In this document: in pieces, positions 31,275-39,661 of the stretch
How the letters are laid out: each line of letters begins with the position of its first letter
Position numbering within the stretch: the stretch's first letter is position 1
Assembly (NCBI GenBank): GCA_017413085.1
Contig: JAFPVC010000023.1
Location: 1-47,782 of the forward strand
Length of the DNA stretch: 47,782 nucleotides
From: Prevotella sp.
Lineage (GTDB): Bacteria > Bacteroidota > Bacteroidia > Bacteroidales > Bacteroidaceae
Direction: 5' to 3'
Program-made: the position numbers and the translations under genes
Notes under the pieces: model-generated
The model's database searches: none
What the model was told of the DNA's origin: nothing
Seen by the model: only the letters and a program-made list of their open reading frames with translations

Positions 31275-31758
31275 CGTTTCTTTCTCTCGCCTGGCAGTGC
31301 TGCTGCTGCCAATGTGTCTGCGCAGGCCTCGGATGACGGCGCTGTGCAGGGCGGTGGTGTCGCCTGTGGGAATGTTGCACACGGAACTGATGCGTTTCCG
31401 TGACGACATGAACTACCGCATGAGACACAACGGCCAGACGTGTCACCTAAGGGCGGTGCTCAACGACCGCTTCGACCAGACACTGCGGCGTATACGCATC
31501 ACGGAGAATGAGGACACTGCCACCAGTGGCATTATGTTGCACATGAGGGTGACAAGGCTGTTTGTCAGAATACCGCGCAGGGGCATGGGAAGAAGAATAC
31601 TCTACCGTCGCGGCTACAACGGTTCGCAGGGCTTCGGATTCTGGGTGGAGGTGCCGCAGGAACTGTACGGAACAGTCAGCGAACTCGAACTCAGGGCGGT
31701 GGTGAACAAATACAAGTTGGCATCGGTGCGCTACGGCATCAGTTATTACAATTTATAA
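31261..31758 (+). CDS. Baseplate/tail protein at the gpI position
   Basis: A 165-residue basic, Arg-rich protein (LLLPMCLRRPRMTALCRAVV, then FRDDMNYRMRHNGQTCHLRA). The C-terminus GSQGFGFWVEVPQELYGTVS resembles a small beta domain. It lies between the gpJ-like and fibre genes, where P2/Mu place gpI-type baseplate proteins. Similarity beyond position is not visible to me. It overlaps the J-like gene, which indicates coupled translation. Confidence 0.6.
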   Translation: MSKYDVSFSRLAVLLLPMCLRRPRMTALCRAVVSPVGMLHTELMRFRDDMNYRMRHNGQTCHLRAVLNDRFDQTLRRIRITENEDTATSGIMLHMRVTRLFVRIPRRGMGRRILYRRGYNGSQGFGFWVEVPQELYGTVSELELRAVVNKYKLASVRYGISYYNL

Positions 31759-31768
31759 CACATTATAT

Positions 31769-32719
31769 ATGGACAAGATCTTAGGCAACTACCTTACACA
31801 GGACAATAGGGATTTCCCAATGGACTGCGAAACGCTCGACTATATGGCGAAGCACATGGCCATGACGGAGATGCTAGGAAACATTGCAGGTGACAAGGTC
31901 ATACTGCGAGGCTGTGAACTCAATACACAGTCGAGACAGCGGAGTGAAGGCTACGTGTTTCTGCGCACTACAGACTTTCCGCAGGGTGAGGTGCTACGCT
32001 TCGAGGGCGGTGACAATGACAGCGGCATGTATGTAAACAAGCAGGACGTGCCAGTGACGGCTGACGGCTACTCATATCCGAAGGCATATACCAGACGTTC
32101 GCTCATTGCCGGTCTCGGTACGGAGCATTACTCATGGGACGACTTTACGGAGGTGCAGACTAACCGCGAACTGCACACGGCGCTGACACAGTTGAATGCC
32201 ACGGTGCAGGCTCTCGTAGGTGAACCGCTGGGCATAGTGAAGATGTGGGCGGGTACGCAAGTGCCTAACGGCTATCATCTGTGTGACGGCAGTGAATTAT
32301 CTAAGGAACAGTACCCTGCACTGTATGCTGCAATAGGAAATGCCTTTAACAGTACAAAGGATGCAGATGGAAATACCTATACGACACAGACAGGCTATTT
32401 TCGCTTGCCTGACCTCAGCGGAAGGTTTATAGTTGGGTATCGCAGCACAGACTCGGAATACAGCCAGTACGGCAATGCTGATGGCGAGAAGAAACACAAG
32501 CTGACGGTGGAAGAACTGCCAGAGCATTCACACTCCAAGTCCGTCACGCCCTACGACCCTGTAGGCAGGAATTCCTATGGGGATGGCAAGGTTGCAGCAC
32601 ACGGAAATGATGCTCCACAGAGTCCTTTCACCTGGACATCGGGCAGTACTGGTAGTAACGTTTCTCACGAGAACCGTCCGCCATACTATGTCCTGGCATA
32701 CATAATGAAACTTCAATAA
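31769..32719 (+). CDS. Tail fibre with phage collar (MTP-type) domain
   Basis: A 316-residue protein. The N-terminal 140 residues are fibre-like. From about residue 153 it has the tail-collar domain: GIVKMWAGTQVPNGYHLCDG, YFRLPDLSGRFIVGY, KKHKLTVEELPEHSHSK and a final ENRPPYYVLAYIMKL. Such domains end phage short or long fibres and contribute to trimerisation and receptor contact. It begins the fibre module, which extends to 36265. Confidence 0.85.
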   Translation: MDKILGNYLTQDNRDFPMDCETLDYMAKHMAMTEMLGNIAGDKVILRGCELNTQSRQRSEGYVFLRTTDFPQGEVLRFEGGDNDSGMYVNKQDVPVTADGYSYPKAYTRRSLIAGLGTEHYSWDDFTEVQTNRELHTALTQLNATVQALVGEPLGIVKMWAGTQVPNGYHLCDGSELSKEQYPALYAAIGNAFNSTKDADGNTYTTQTGYFRLPDLSGRFIVGYRSTDSEYSQYGNADGEKKHKLTVEELPEHSHSKSVTPYDPVGRNSYGDGKVAAHGNDAPQSPFTWTSGSTGSNVSHENRPPYYVLAYIMKLQ

Positions 32720-32734
32720 AAAACAATTACTGCT

Positions 32735-33640
32735 ATGGCACAAGTTACAAGAGACATATTGAAGAGCTACTTCCGCACGGGCATGTATCCTACGGAAGAG
32801 CAGTTTGCTACTCTGATTGACTCACTACGTCACTACCTCGACGAGATCCCGATGTCAAAGGTGTCGGGGCTTGCTGCTGCTCTGAACGGCAAAGCCAGCA
32901 CTACTTTAGTCAACAACAAGGCTGATTTGTTGAATATTGCTGATTACGAGGATGTTGGTGATTCTTTGCCAACGCTCAATGCAGTATTTGTTTATACCAG
33001 TGGTGTAGAGACATACCTGACGCATAGCCGCTCTGTATATCTGCATACCGACCAGACGGACGAAGATGGGCATACATTCCCTGAAGGTGTATACCATATC
33101 TTCTGCACCAATCATGATACAGATATGCGACCTATAGCAATCAGCAGCCACATGTCGGTATATGACAGCAGTCTGAATTACGTTAAGTCTTATGATTACG
33201 ACGAAGGCGTCAGCGGTGACAAACCACTCCAAGCATTTCTTGATGCACTCGGAGAGTGGAGCGACGCTACGACAACGACGCACGGTTTGATGAGTGCTGC
33301 AGACAAGGCAAAGTTAGATATAGCCGAAGCAAAAGCAAGCGTACAGACTACATCACTGACTACTATCACTCCTACATTGAACAGTTGCTATCGTGTATCG
33401 GGTAGCGTGACGAACTTAGTGGTTACGCTGAATAGCGGCATGGGTGATTATGTCGGAGCAGTGACGATATACTTCACGGCAGGCAGCAGCACTCCTATAT
33501 CTTTTGCTGGCACTGGCACGAAGAGGTATCAGTCGGGTATCACGTTTGAGAGTGGTACGGACTATGAGGTGAACTGCTTATGGATTGGTGACAGGTGGAT
33601 AGTAGCAGTTAATACATTAGTAACTACATTGGGAGACTGA
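32735..33640 (+). CDS. Tail fibre/structural protein
   Basis: A 301-residue protein. The N-terminus VTRDILKSYFRTGMYPTEEQ, with FATLIDSLRHYLDEIP, resembles the attachment segment of fibres that plug into phage baseplates. A TTTHGLMSAADKAKLDIAEAKA coil follows in the middle, and the C-terminal part is beta-rich (TIYFTAGSSTPISFAG). Composition is Ser/Thr-rich and more AT-rich than the head genes. A receptor-binding role is plausible given the neighbours. Confidence 0.65.
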   Translation: MAQVTRDILKSYFRTGMYPTEEQFATLIDSLRHYLDEIPMSKVSGLAAALNGKASTTLVNNKADLLNIADYEDVGDSLPTLNAVFVYTSGVETYLTHSRSVYLHTDQTDEDGHTFPEGVYHIFCTNHDTDMRPIAISSHMSVYDSSLNYVKSYDYDEGVSGDKPLQAFLDALGEWSDATTTTHGLMSAADKAKLDIAEAKASVQTTSLTTITPTLNSCYRVSGSVTNLVVTLNSGMGDYVGAVTIYFTAGSSTPISFAGTGTKRYQSGITFESGTDYEVNCLWIGDRWIVAVNTLVTTLGD

Positions 33641-33645
33641 GGCTT

Positions 33646-34140
33646 ATGAATGCAATGACTTACAGACGGCAGACGATTGGCGCATCGAAACTAGAATGGG
33701 TGCCGCTGGGCAAGTCCGTACCCTACAAGAGTGGTTATGACCACTGCACGCAACTGACGACGGTGGTTGACGGTCAGCATCCTATATATGGAGTAAGACG
33801 GATATATGGAGGCTATGCATCTAACTATCTTGACGCTAACCGCCTCTTGTTCTCGCCTACGCCTGTCACTACACCGACCAACAATACAAACCTGGCCATC
33901 GCTTATGTAATGTATTTTGGCGACCCTGCGGCATATACGTCTTACAGCCGAACCAGTCTGTCTGCATCATTTACCTCGAAGGTGTTTCCCAAAACATGGC
34001 CGGTCATCCACGAGTTTGTCTGCAGTAAGCCGATTTATCTATTGTATGTGCAGAACGGCATGACGGATTATGAAGCATTTGAAATACTGATAGAGAAAGA
34101 AACTTACAGACCAAGAACACCATATACGTATAACTACTGA
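33646..34140 (+). CDS. Fibre-module protein, unknown function
   Basis: A 164-residue protein starting MNAMTYRRQTIGASKLEWVP, rich in Tyr, Thr and Ser and mostly strand-forming. No motif I can name. Its TGA overlaps the next ATG (TGATG), tying it to the BppU-like gene. It is probably a fibre or baseplate accessory part. Confidence 0.6.
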   Translation: MNAMTYRRQTIGASKLEWVPLGKSVPYKSGYDHCTQLTTVVDGQHPIYGVRRIYGGYASNYLDANRLLFSPTPVTTPTNNTNLAIAYVMYFGDPAAYTSYSRTSLSASFTSKVFPKTWPVIHEFVCSKPIYLLYVQNGMTDYEAFEILIEKETYRPRTPYTYNY

Positions 34141-35909
34141 TGAAAAAGAGAATAGGCAACGACATATCGTTTATATGGCACATATCACGCTGCGAGGGCG
34201 GCGTGACGGTGCCGGAGTCTTTTGCAGGCAAGGACGTGGTGCTGGAGCTGCTTTCGCCTACACGTGCCACTGCGCAGATCGAGGATATAGAAATCACTGA
34301 CGGTACGGTGAGGTTCACATTCCCGGGCAGGAACCAGACGGAGACAGGCAACTATACTGCCGTGCTCTATGAGAACCGAGGTGAGAACGGCATGGTGACT
34401 CTGGATGTTGTGCGCGCCGTGACGCTGGTCGCTCATTCCTTTCAGGAAACGGAGGACGAGGGCGGCAGCATCACTGCAGAAAGCGTTGAGTTTGAGTCGT
34501 CCATCAGCAACGGCAGTGGTGGTGACGCTCCTGTAGATGTCTATACGAGGGGGGAAATAGATGAGAAACTGAGGGGTAAGCAAAACACACTGACCGCAGG
34601 TGAGAACATTACTATTGAGGGTAATGTGATTAGTTCTACTGGCGGTGGAATACAACCCGTCATGTGGAATGACCTTGCAGAGACGGACCTCACCATAGAG
34701 CAAGTGAACGGTGTGCCGTTTTATTGGAACATGGGTGAGAACTTAGATACCTATTACATACCAGTGCAGCAGTCGGCAGCATTCATCAACACAGGCCCAA
34801 TAACGGATAGTGACAGAGTGTCATTTTCGGGAAAGTTCCGTGTGTTCGGAGTGTACTATGGCAACTATGTAACTGGTGGCACGTCAATAGTAAAATTATG
34901 GGTGTATAGGTACGCTGCTAATGATACGCTGTCGTTTGTTAAGGCCTATTACGACCGCAGTATCGCTGACATTCCGCAAGTATTCACCGATGCGCTCAAC
35001 TGGAACAAGCCTGTTACAGCATCGGATATTGCCTTCGACAACAGTCGGACTGGCTTGGCGGCTACGAACGTGCAGAATGCCATAGAAGAGATGATGGACA
35101 GCAATATCTACGAGGAAGTGCTGGTGACGGTGGGCAGCCGTGACAGTGCGTTCAACCCCGTGGGGCAGACATTGACAGTAACACTGGAAGATGGTACTGC
35201 AACAATGTACACCGTGCCATTGTCAAGGCAGGTAGGCTTCCATGTAGTCAAGGGTATGCGCTACACCATAACACTGACAAGTACTGCTGATTACCGTTGT
35301 CTGCCCAAGACAGTCAGGGCGGCAATCGCCACAAGATATATCGAAGTGTATTATGTGCCCATAGCCACAGGCGTATTCATACTGCAGAGGGATGGCAACT
35401 ACTACCTGCGTGAAGAGTATGACATGGCAATGATAGAGGATGCCGTAGGCGTTCTGGTGCTGACTAGCGGGTTGATTGGTGAGGGATTCGGAATAGCGCT
35501 GAAGAAAGGCGAAGGAATGGTGAACGGCTCAATCGCAGCAAACAGTGTGCAAGGTACGGCTGGAGACAAGACAACCATGGCTGGGTATCTACGTACTCAA
35601 CAATATGTCGCCTCGTACGGTACCGGCAACCTACCCGGTATCTGCTGGAGTAGGATACTTGCTATGGACTCCGTAACACTGCAAGGTTTCATGGGGACTT
35701 ATCCCGAATACCAAGCGCTGAATAACAATACGGACGAGTTGAACCAATGCTTGAGATTACTGTCTTCTGGTACGTGGGCATCAACAAACGGATGCCTAAC
35801 CCTGTCAAAATCAGCTAACAACGTTTTATATAATGTTAGTGGCGTTAATGGTCTGTATAACATAAACAATGGCAGCACCAAGGTGCTTTATAAATTTACA
35901 TTATCATGA
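34140..35909 (+). CDS. BppU-like baseplate/fibre protein
   Basis: A 589-residue protein. The first 105 residues (IGNDISFIWHISRC, VVLELLSPTRATAQIEDIEI, FPGRNQTETGNYTAVLYENR) resemble the N-terminal domain of BppU-type upper baseplate proteins that anchor receptor-binding proteins. Around residue 140 there is DVYTRGEIDEKLRGKQNTL, a short coil seen in many fibres. The long C-terminal part is beta-rich and presumably reaches the receptor. It ends with an ATGA overlap with the last prophage gene. Confidence 0.65.
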   Translation: MKKRIGNDISFIWHISRCEGGVTVPESFAGKDVVLELLSPTRATAQIEDIEITDGTVRFTFPGRNQTETGNYTAVLYENRGENGMVTLDVVRAVTLVAHSFQETEDEGGSITAESVEFESSISNGSGGDAPVDVYTRGEIDEKLRGKQNTLTAGENITIEGNVISSTGGGIQPVMWNDLAETDLTIEQVNGVPFYWNMGENLDTYYIPVQQSAAFINTGPITDSDRVSFSGKFRVFGVYYGNYVTGGTSIVKLWVYRYAANDTLSFVKAYYDRSIADIPQVFTDALNWNKPVTASDIAFDNSRTGLAATNVQNAIEEMMDSNIYEEVLVTVGSRDSAFNPVGQTLTVTLEDGTATMYTVPLSRQVGFHVVKGMRYTITLTSTADYRCLPKTVRAAIATRYIEVYYVPIATGVFILQRDGNYYLREEYDMAMIEDAVGVLVLTSGLIGEGFGIALKKGEGMVNGSIAANSVQGTAGDKTTMAGYLRTQQYVASYGTGNLPGICWSRILAMDSVTLQGFMGTYPEYQALNNNTDELNQCLRLLSSGTWASTNGCLTLSKSANNVLYNVSGVNGLYNINNGSTKVLYKFTLS

Positions 35910-36265
35910 TCATAACAACGACAATTCCAACACAAAACTATCAGCAGTTAGAGAAACTGACAGGCAACACGTATTTCTTCCGCTTCGATGCAGAGGAAAA
36001 TACAGAAAACGACACAATGACCGCAAGTGAAGAAACAATCCATATCACACCGCACACAACCTACGGCGACCTCGTAACAATGCTTATCCGCTGCAAGTAC
36101 ACGCTTGACGAAGAACTGGCACTTGCCGCCAATATGCGCACATCTCCCGTTGCCCATGCAGACGAAGACGCGGAGTTCCAGCAGTGGCGAGAGTACTGCA
36201 AGGAAGTTGCGAAACAGCACTTTGTACAATACCGCCAGTTGGAAAGCGAACAGAACGAAGAATAA
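35906..36265 (+). CDS. Last prophage gene, tail-fibre assembly-like protein
   Basis: A 119-residue acidic protein. The C-terminal DAEFQQWREYCKEVAKQHFV resembles short proteins often found last in fibre modules, and the position suits a fibre chaperone. Family is not certain. A strong terminator begins 10 bp after its stop. Confidence 0.6.
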   Translation: MIITTTIPTQNYQQLEKLTGNTYFFRFDAEENTENDTMTASEETIHITPHTTYGDLVTMLIRCKYTLDEELALAANMRTSPVAHADEDAEFQQWREYCKEVAKQHFVQYRQLESEQNEE

Positions 36266-36274
36266 TACCCAAAA

Positions 36275-36324
36275 AAAAGAAGCAGAAGACAACAATGTAT
36301 TACATTCAGCCTTCTGCTTCTTTT
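36275..36324. terminator. Terminator of the rightward late operon
   Basis: AAAAGAAGCAGAAG (36275-36288) pairs with CTTCTGCTTCTTTT (36311-36324), a 14-bp stem with a 22-base loop. Confidence 0.8.
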
Positions 36325-36418
36325 GTTCAACACCATTCAAACATCTATCAAATGGCATTCAAATGTCATTAAACGACGATTAAAGAACCATTCAAAACAA
36401 TCAGTGTTTAATTCTCAT

Positions 36419-36481
36419 GTCACATCTCGTTTTTTTATATTTTTGGTACATTTCGTTTTAGAAAATGGTACATTTCGTTTT
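36419..36481. promoter_or_regulatory. Right-end transposase-binding sites
   Basis: Three sites read GTCACATCTCGTTTT (36419-36433), GGTACATTTCGTTTT (36445-36459) and GGTACATTTCGTTTT (36467-36481). The last two are identical and 22 bp apart. They mirror AAAACGAAATGT at the left end and fit Mu R3-R2-R1 spacing. Confidence 0.8.
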
Positions 36482-36488
36482 GGCGATT

Positions 36489-36495
36489 ATAGTTT
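36489..36495. repeat. Target-site duplication, right copy
   Basis: ATAGTTT, identical to 4778-4784; marks the right prophage border. Confidence 0.8.
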
Positions 36496-36845
36496 AATTC
36501 ATCTCTAAAATATACGCCTCTATGATGCTCACCGTATTTATCTGTTGACACATTTTGAATACTAGCATAATCATTAGTATACTTTATTTTTGCTATTTCT
36601 ACTATTCCGTCCTCATTGATTCCATTGACAGTTAATATTTTATTTTCGACATCCAAATCTGATATAAACGGCGACATAAACGTGTATGTGTCATCAGTAG
36701 AACGTACCTCTATCGAACCTCCACTAATATTACGTGAGAAACCAGACGTTATAATATCCACATTAAGAGTTTTTACATAAGGTCCAGCTAAAATAAAGTT
36801 AGATGTTGCGACAACAAATAATAGTGTAAGTAAATATTTCTTCAT
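36489..36845 (-). pseudogene. 5' half of the interrupted host secreted-protein gene
   Basis: The frame starts MKKYLLTLLFVVATSNFILA, a clear signal peptide, and continues to FRDELNY at the prophage border (119 codons). Beyond that it reads into the transposase sites and stops at 36435, adding about 17 foreign residues. The missing part is at 4367-4784. I start at 36845 (MKK) rather than 36860. The intact product would be a roughly 255-residue exported protein of unknown function with a Prevotella-style C-terminal tail. Confidence 0.85.
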
Positions 36846-36860
36846 AACTGTATAAAACAA

Positions 36861-37214
36861 AAAGGCGGAACTGCTTTATAGCTTTTCTGTCTCAAAGGTA
36901 CCGCCAAGCACCGCACTAATAGAAAAGCGTCAGCAATTCACGCCCTATGAAGGTACGTGAAACTGCAATCGTTTGTTCTCATTAGTTTGAAATTGGCGGT
37001 TTCTTGAGACGAGAACAAGGACTGTTAGTCCATGTATATTATATGTTAAGCTGTGAGCAGCAGCGCCAGGGTTAATAATTCTTGTTACAGTGGGAAACTG
37101 CCCCACCTTTTTGATAATCAAGAGGATTAAGTCCTCGGCGTGCATCTGCACAAAGTTTCTATCTTACTATCTGTTTCTTATTATAAAAGGTATTAAAGGG
37201 TTAATCATTATTTG
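36861..37214. other. Gene-poor stretch with one doubtful reading frame
   Basis: A leftward frame at 36945-37151 could encode 68 residues (MQMHAEDLILLIIKKVGQFP...), but I see no family, no leader signal and only modest coding character. No promoter or RNA gene is evident here. It may be a remnant. Confidence 0.35.
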
Positions 37215-37361
37215 TCATTTTACAACTTTGGGCTTAATCACCTTTACCGATACAACGCCACGTATAAGCTTAATTGCCTTCTTAATGTCAGAAACCATGG
37301 CATTGTCATCTAAAGTGACTATAATTTGTGTGCTTTGAGGTAAAGTAGCTGTTATATCCAT
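37215..37361 (-). CDS. Small antitoxin-like protein, 48 aa
   Basis: The frame reads MDITATLPQSTQIIVTLDD, then DIKKAIKLIRGVVSVKVIK. The IKKAIKLIRGV-x-SVKV pattern resembles the N-terminal part of small Bacteroidales proteins often encoded with RelE/YafQ-type toxins. It is shorter than those, and no toxin gene follows, so it may be a truncated orphan antitoxin. It has a good promoter at 37400-37431. The family call is tentative. Confidence 0.55.
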   Translation of the reverse strand: MDITATLPQSTQIIVTLDDNAMVSDIKKAIKLIRGVVSVKVIKPKVVK

Positions 37362-37399
37362 TGTTTATTTCCCTTCAATTAACATAATATTATCTTCTG

Positions 37400-37431
37400 C
37401 AAAGTTAAGGAAAAAATCTGATAAGACCAAG
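37400..37431 (-). promoter_or_regulatory. Promoter for the 48-aa gene
   Basis: On the - strand CTTG (37428-37431) and TAACTTTG (37400-37407) are 20 bp apart, giving a start near 37394. Confidence 0.7.
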
Positions 37432-37568
37432 GATTTTAAGGTTTATAATTATTTTTTCTTCATCTATTTGATACACTTGTCCTTCAAAACTGCGCCGGAC
37501 ATATTACGCGAGTATATCATATTTACTATGATAAGAATGCTTATTCATTGTCGGAGCATAGATAATTC

Positions 37569-37637
37569 AAAGTAAATTCACTGAAATTACTCTGCAAATT
37601 CAGTGAAATTACTTTGTAAATTCAGTGAATTTACTTT
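37569..37637. repeat. 22-bp direct repeats inside an inverted repeat
   Basis: AAAGTAAATTCACTGAA (37569-37585) is the exact reverse complement of TTCAGTGAATTTACTTT (37621-37637). Between them two 22-bp units, each AAATTACTYTGYAAATTCAGTG, begin at 37584 and 37606. The block lies 95 bp upstream of the NagZ-M15 promoter. The remaining bases 37432-37730 hold nothing else I can support. Confidence 0.8.
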
Positions 37638-37731
37638 AAGAAAGCTATGCCTTTACAATGAAATATGATAGGTGGCAGACCGAATTTCGGGCTGAAATTC
37701 AGCAGATATGATGAAATTTCATCTTGATTTT

Positions 37732-37763
37732 CTTGTCTGTTTGCTTTTTTTTGAGTACTTTTG
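37732..37763 (+). promoter_or_regulatory. Promoter for the NagZ-M15/NhaC genes
   Basis: CTTG (37732-37735) and TACTTTTG (37756-37763) are 20 bp apart; the expected start is near 37770, about 20 nt before the chosen ATG. Confidence 0.7.
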
Positions 37764-37789
37764 CAAAGATTATACATTCTAAAACACAC

Positions 37790-39649
37790 ATGAAAAACAA
37801 AATGAATACAATGATTAAGATGAAATTTTGGATGTTTGTCGCCATCCTTTTCTGCGGCACCAGTCTGTTCACTGCCTGTTCTGACGATGATGACATTACC
37901 ACATCGCCGTCAGATGAAATAGAGGCTGTAATGCGGAATATGACCTTGCGCGAGAAGATAGGACAGATGTTCTACATACGCCCGGAGTCACTCGACCCTG
38001 ACGCCGAAGGCAAGGTATATGCTGAACTGAAAATGCAGGAGGTGAACGACAACATGAGGAGCGTAAACGCACAATACCCCGTAGGTGGTATCATACTTTA
38101 CGCCCACAACATCAATGATGAGGCACAGTTGCTGCAGTTCACCAGCCAGCTACACCAACTGAAAGGTCAGCCTTTGCTCTGCATTGACGAAGAAGGCGGT
38201 CGCGTGGCGCGCATAGCCAACAACACTAACTTCAATATAGAAAATGTTGGTAAGATGGGAGACATAGGTGAAACCGGTGACCCTGAGAATGTCTACACTG
38301 CCGCCAACACCATCGGTACTTACCTGAAGAAATATGGCTTTGACGTGGACTTTGCCCCTGTGGCAGACGTTAATACCAACCCTGACAACATAGTAATAGG
38401 CCTACGTGCCTTCAGCGATGAGCCATACGTGGCAGCACCGATGGTAGTGAGCTATCTGCAGGGATTGAAGGATGCAGGTATCATGGGTTGTATTAAGCAT
38501 TACCCCGGACATGGTGACACTAAGGCCGACACTCACTACGGATATGCACAGACGCTGAAGACTTGGGAGGAGATACGCGACTGCGAGATGATACCTTTCA
38601 GGGCAGGCATCAACTGGGGTTGCCAGCTCATCATGACTGCACACATCAGCGTACCAAACGTTACAGACACAGACATACCAGCCACGCTGTCAAGCATCAT
38701 ATTGCAAGATAAACTGCGCCAGGAGATGGGCTATGAAAACGTAATCATTGCCGACGCAATGGAGATGGGTGCCATCACCAAACAATATGAGGACAACACC
38801 GAGGCGGTTAAGCTTGGCATCAAGGCCGGACTCGACATCATTCTCAACCCTATGGACTTCCGCGAGGCGTTTGACGCAGTGGTAAAAGCCGTATATACTG
38901 GTGAGATAAGCGAACAGAGAATCAACGAGAGCGTACGCCGCATACTAAAGATGAAGCGCAGTATGCTGTCAACCACTGTTGACGCAGACGCGACTCCACT
39001 GCAGAAGTGGACCGCCGGCACGACCGTAAGTAATGAGGCAATACAGGCATACGGAGGCATTGACAAGTGTTTTGCCGCCGAGCCGATACCTGATGACGTA
39101 TGGGAGCGCATGCAGGGCAAGACATACCAGGAAAACCCATACATACAGCGCGATGACCTGCGCCACATACGCACGCTGCACTGGGACTACGACCACAAGA
39201 TACACATCGGCGAGATGGTAGTGAACAAGCAGATTGCCGACGTAGTGGTCAATATCTTCCGCCAGCTTTATGACGCCAAGTATCCAATACAGCGAATGGT
39301 TCTGCCAGACGTTTACAATGCAGACGACGAGCTGCAGATGCGCGACAACAACACATCCAGCTTCTGCTACCGCACGATATCAGGCAGCGCCACACTCTCA
39401 AAGCATGCCCGCGGACTTGCCATTGACGTGAACACATTATACAATCCTTACTACAAGGACCGCGAGAGCGGACGCTATGTGCAGCCAGCCACAGCAACAA
39501 AGTTCTGTGACCGCACATGGAATTTCCCATACAAGATAGACGAAGAGGACCTCTGCTACAAACTGTTCACCGAGGCAGGCTTCGAGTGGGGCGGCAGCTG
39601 GACTTCATGCAAGGACTACCAGCACTTTGAATATATAGAAAAAGAGTAA
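37790..39649 (+). CDS. Lipoprotein fusing GH3 (NagZ-like) and M15 peptidase domains
   Basis: A 619-residue exported lipoprotein (lipobox FTAC, Cys30, then SDDDD). Residues 45-390 are a GH3 N-acetyl-glucosaminidase: IDEEGGRVAR, KHYPGHGDTKADTHYG with the His-Asp general base dyad, and the nucleophile Asp in VIIADAMEMGA. Residues 480-619 are an M15/VanY-type peptidase with zinc motif HARGLAIDVN and closing HFEY; GGSWTSCKDYQHFEY is typical of L-Ala-D-Glu or DD-peptidases of this family. The fusion would remove GlcNAc and trim the peptide of the same muropeptide in the periplasm. Start chosen at 37790; a frame from 37724 would cover the promoter. Confidence 0.9.
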   Translation: MKNKMNTMIKMKFWMFVAILFCGTSLFTACSDDDDITTSPSDEIEAVMRNMTLREKIGQMFYIRPESLDPDAEGKVYAELKMQEVNDNMRSVNAQYPVGGIILYAHNINDEAQLLQFTSQLHQLKGQPLLCIDEEGGRVARIANNTNFNIENVGKMGDIGETGDPENVYTAANTIGTYLKKYGFDVDFAPVADVNTNPDNIVIGLRAFSDEPYVAAPMVVSYLQGLKDAGIMGCIKHYPGHGDTKADTHYGYAQTLKTWEEIRDCEMIPFRAGINWGCQLIMTAHISVPNVTDTDIPATLSSIILQDKLRQEMGYENVIIADAMEMGAITKQYEDNTEAVKLGIKAGLDIILNPMDFREAFDAVVKAVYTGEISEQRINESVRRILKMKRSMLSTTVDADATPLQKWTAGTTVSNEAIQAYGGIDKCFAAEPIPDDVWERMQGKTYQENPYIQRDDLRHIRTLHWDYDHKIHIGEMVVNKQIADVVVNIFRQLYDAKYPIQRMVLPDVYNADDELQMRDNNTSSFCYRTISGSATLSKHARGLAIDVNTLYNPYYKDRESGRYVQPATATKFCDRTWNFPYKIDEEDLCYKLFTEAGFEWGGSWTSCKDYQHFEYIEKE

Positions 39650-39661
39650 TAAGACGTAGAT

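Larger units (their letters stand above)
4784..36489. mobile_element. Mu-like transposable prophage, about 31.7 kb, myovirus
   Basis: The borders are set by the duplicated ATAGTTT and the restored host reading frame. Related inverted sites lie 10-15 bp inside each end (AAAACGAGATGTGG on the left; GGTACATTTCGTTTT on the right). The contents run repressor, early regulators, DDE transposase, MuB-like ATPase, GemA- and DUF3164-like genes, head genes of the Mu gp27-30 type, lysis genes and a contractile tail. All major modules appear intact, so it may be inducible. The layout departs from Mu: late genes are split into two divergent operons, and the capsid, sheath and tail genes are of a Bacteroidetes type. 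Confidence 0.95.

Noticed and set aside
4784-36489. Diversity-generating retroelement or CRISPR array in or near the fibre module
   Set aside because: No reverse transcriptase, template/variable repeat pair or spaced identical repeats were found.
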